Positions 62,265 to 64,000 of a stretch of 64,000 nucleotides of DNA are shown here, one piece after another. The position numbers and the translations under genes were made by a program. The DNA comes from Stutzerimonas stutzeri (GTDB taxonomy: Bacteria > Pseudomonadota > Gammaproteobacteria > Enterobacterales > Pasteurellaceae): positions 1-64,000 of the forward strand of contig CABDVE010000001.1 in the NCBI GenBank assembly GCA_901420285.1, written 5' to 3'. The notes beneath the pieces are model-generated. The model was not told the DNA's origin, made no database searches, and saw only the letters and a program-made list of their open reading frames with translations. Each line of letters begins with the position of its first letter. The first letter of the stretch is position 1.

Positions 62265-63080
62265 ATGAAGAAACCTATCCTTAATCCTGAACGCAGAAAA
62301 TTTTTAAAAGACGCCGGTAGAACCGCCGGCGGCTTAGCCGGCGTGGGGATTTTGTTGGGGTTACAACAAAGCCAAAGTCTTGCTCGCGAAGGCGTGGCGT
62401 TGCGCCCCCCTTTTGCTTTGCAAGATGCCAAAGCCTTTTCGGCCGCTTGTATCCGCTGCGGACAATGCGTACAAGCTTGTCCTTACGATATGTTGTACTT
62501 GGCGTCTTTATTATCGCCATTGGAAGCGGGCACGCCGTACTTTATCGCACGCGATAAACCTTGCGAAATGTGCCCGGACATTCCTTGTGCCCACGCTTGT
62601 CCTAGCGGTGCCTTGGATCGTTATGCGACGGATATCAACGAATCGCGTATGGGGCTTGCGGTATTGCTCGATCATGAAACCTGCCTGAACTGGCAAGGAT
62701 TACGTTGTGATGTGTGTTATCGGGTTTGCCCGTTAATCGATAAAGCGATTACACTGGAAAAACAACATAATCCACGTTCGGATAAACATGCTTTATTTAT
62801 CCCGACCGTGCATTCTGACGCCTGTACCGGCTGCGGAAAATGCGAACAGGCTTGCGTGCTAGAGGAAGCGGCGATCAAAGTATTACCGATGGATCTCGCT
62901 AAAGGTATGTTAGGCAAGCATTATCGTTTGGGCTGGGAAGAAAAGACAAAAGCCGGTCATTCCCTCGCGCCGAAAGATATGATTTCGTTGCCAACGCGTA
63001 CACCGGAAGCCGCCGCAACGGCGACTATGCCGGAACCGGCGGAACCGATTTTGGCACCGACTTTAGGAGGGGCTAAATAA
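62265..63080 (+). CDS. napG: Ferredoxin-type protein NapG
   Basis: Periplasm-facing [4Fe-4S] protein that passes electrons from menaquinol via NapH. The 271-residue protein has a twin-arginine signal [12 protein letters not shown] (about 9-20) and four Cys clusters, including [35 protein letters not shown] and [12 protein letters not shown] Pro/Ala-rich C-terminal tail (about 240-271) makes it longer than the E. coli protein. One base of its stop is shared with napH. Confidence 0.95.
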   Translation: MKKPILNPERRKFLKDAGRTAGGLAGVGILLGLQQSQSLAREGVALRPPFALQDAKAFSAACIRCGQCVQACPYDMLYLASLLSPLEAGTPYFIARDKPCEMCPDIPCAHACPSGALDRYATDINESRMGLAVLLDHETCLNWQGLRCDVCYRVCPLIDKAITLEKQHNPRSDKHALFIPTVHSDACTGCGKCEQACVLEEAAIKVLPMDLAKGMLGKHYRLGWEEKTKAGHSLAPKDMISLPTRTPEAAATATMPEPAEPILAPTLGGAK

Positions 63081-63943
63081 TGGCGAATGCACCGAAATAC
63101 GCAGGTAAGGAATCCCGTGAAAAATGGGGTTGGTGGTATGCCAATCGTTTCTTATTTTGGCGCCGCTTAAGTCAATTTAGCATTCTCGCAATGTTTTTAA
63201 GCGGGCCTTATTTAGGCGTATGGATTCTAAAAGGCAATTATAGCGGAAGTTTATTGCTGGATACCGTGCCGTTAAGCGATCCCTTAATTACGGCAGAAAG
63301 CTTGGCTGCGCGTCATTTACCCGATGTGTTGACCTTAATCGGTGCGGTAATTGTCGTGTTGTTTTACGCATTACTCGGCAGCAAAGTTTTTTGTGGCTGG
63401 GTATGTCCGTTGAATGTGGTCACCGATGCGGCCGCTTGGTTACGTCGTAAACTCGGTATTCGTCAAACCGCCAAACTCTCTCGCGGCTTGCGTTATGGTA
63501 TTTTAACCATGATTTTAGCGGGCAGTGCGGCAAGCGGTATGCTCCTTTGGGAATGGATTAATCCCGTCGCAGCATTCGGTCGCGCTTTTATATTCGGCTT
63601 CGGCGCAACCGCTTGGTTATTGTTGGTCATTTTTCTTTTCGATTTATTAATTGTAGAACACGGCTGGTGCGGCCATCTTTGCCCGATTGGCGCTGCTTAC
63701 GGCGTTATCGGCGCAAAAAGCCTAATCCGAATTAAAGTAATTGATCGCGCGAAATGCGACAATTGTATGGATTGCTACAATGTCTGCCCGGAAGCCCAAG
63801 TGTTACGTTCGCCTTTACACGGCAAAAAAGACGAAAGCCTTCTCGTGCTTTCTAAAGATTGCATCAGCTGCGGACGTTGTATTGACGTTTGCGCTGAAAA
63901 AGTTTTTAAATTTTCGACCAGATTCGATCATTCAGGGGAGTGA
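63080..63943 (+). CDS. napH: Quinol dehydrogenase membrane component NapH
   Basis: Inner-membrane protein that oxidises quinol for the Nap pathway. The 287-residue protein has four membrane helices, near 28-50, 90-112, 138-158 and 175-195. CGWVCPLN and CGHLCPIG motifs face the cytoplasm, and two C-terminal [4Fe-4S] sites read CDNCMDCYNVCP and CISCGRCIDVC. Its ATG overlaps the napG stop. Confidence 0.95.
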   Translation: MANAPKYAGKESREKWGWWYANRFLFWRRLSQFSILAMFLSGPYLGVWILKGNYSGSLLLDTVPLSDPLITAESLAARHLPDVLTLIGAVIVVLFYALLGSKVFCGWVCPLNVVTDAAAWLRRKLGIRQTAKLSRGLRYGILTMILAGSAASGMLLWEWINPVAAFGRAFIFGFGATAWLLLVIFLFDLLIVEHGWCGHLCPIGAAYGVIGAKSLIRIKVIDRAKCDNCMDCYNVCPEAQVLRSPLHGKKDESLLVLSKDCISCGRCIDVCAEKVFKFSTRFDHSGE

Positions 63944-63948
63944 TTAAA

Positions 63949-64000
63949 ATGACTAAACAGGTATCTAAAATTTTAGCGGGTTTCATCACCGCGCTTTTGG
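63949..64000 (+). CDS. napB: Periplasmic nitrate reductase cytochrome subunit NapB (5' end only)
   Basis: Only the first 17 codons are in the window: MTKQVSKILAGFITALL, the start of a Sec signal peptide. The identification rests on position after napH in the napFDAGHB order; no haem motif is visible. GGGGAG in the napH end serves as the ribosome site. Confidence 0.75.
   Translation, partial: MTKQVSKILAGFITALL

Overview
This 64 kb window is chromosomal DNA from a gamma-proteobacterium of the family Pasteurellaceae. It is probably close to Aggregatibacter/Haemophilus. The evidence is the Haemophilus-like protein sequences, a few exact copies of the Haemophilus-type uptake signal AAGTGCGGT, the napFDAGHB order, an acrR-acrA-acrB operon on one strand, and the presence of pnuC. 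The window begins at the first base of dnaA, so the numbering probably follows a dnaA-first convention. All genes look intact. I see no prophage, insertion sequence, CRISPR array, toxin-antitoxin pair or defence island.

Layout. 1-3.5 kb: replication genes dnaA-dnaN-recF (+). 3.6-10 kb: iron-sulfur cluster operon iscR-S-U-A-hscB-[DUF2625-like]-hscA-fdx-iscX (-), with trmJ upstream and an IscR-type operator overlapping the trmJ stop. 11.0-11.3 kb: three tRNA-Lys genes. 11.5-19.3 kb: cydA-cydB-cydX-ybgE-ybgC-tolQ-tolR-tolA-tolB-pal, joining the high-affinity oxidase to the envelope Tol-Pal machine. It includes a 32-residue CydX. 19.7-29.2 kb: a small secreted protein, mltF, deaD-nlpI-pnp, a YhcH-like protein, bamE and yejK. 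29.6-41.8 kb: yejL-yejM, an amidohydrolase, xerD, yhdT-panF, pyrG, glmU, folB, plsY, rpoH and rlmB. 41.9-58.6 kb: rnr, rapA-rluA, pnuC, acrR-acrA-acrB, ftsN, priA, trmB and yggL. 58.9-64 kb: periplasmic nitrate reductase operon napF-D-A-G-H-B, with napB cut by the window edge.

The gene content is ordinary core genome. The unusual signal is a short repeated word. I count at least 35 exact copies of AATGCGGTGC (extended form about CAATGCGGTGCTATTTT), in both orientations, 16 inside genes and 19 between genes. By contrast I find only eight exact AAGTGCGGT. The word shares the TGCGGT core of the Pasteurellaceae uptake signal but differs in the preceding bases and carries a fixed GC(T) extension. 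Like uptake signals it often occurs as inverted pairs that form terminator-like hairpins. Once it forms a tight 16-bp-period triplet. It is the best candidate here for something undescribed: a diverged uptake-sequence dialect or another genome-wide recognition word. Two or three intergenic elements of about 130-240 bp with outer inverted repeats carry such a pair at their centre and look like a small palindromic (MITE-like) family.

Regulatory signals that can be read directly include a perfect FNR box at 19565, a 17-bp perfect palindrome just upstream of the cydA ribosome site, the IscR-like operator at 10028, a candidate tRNA promoter, and about fifteen terminator hairpins.
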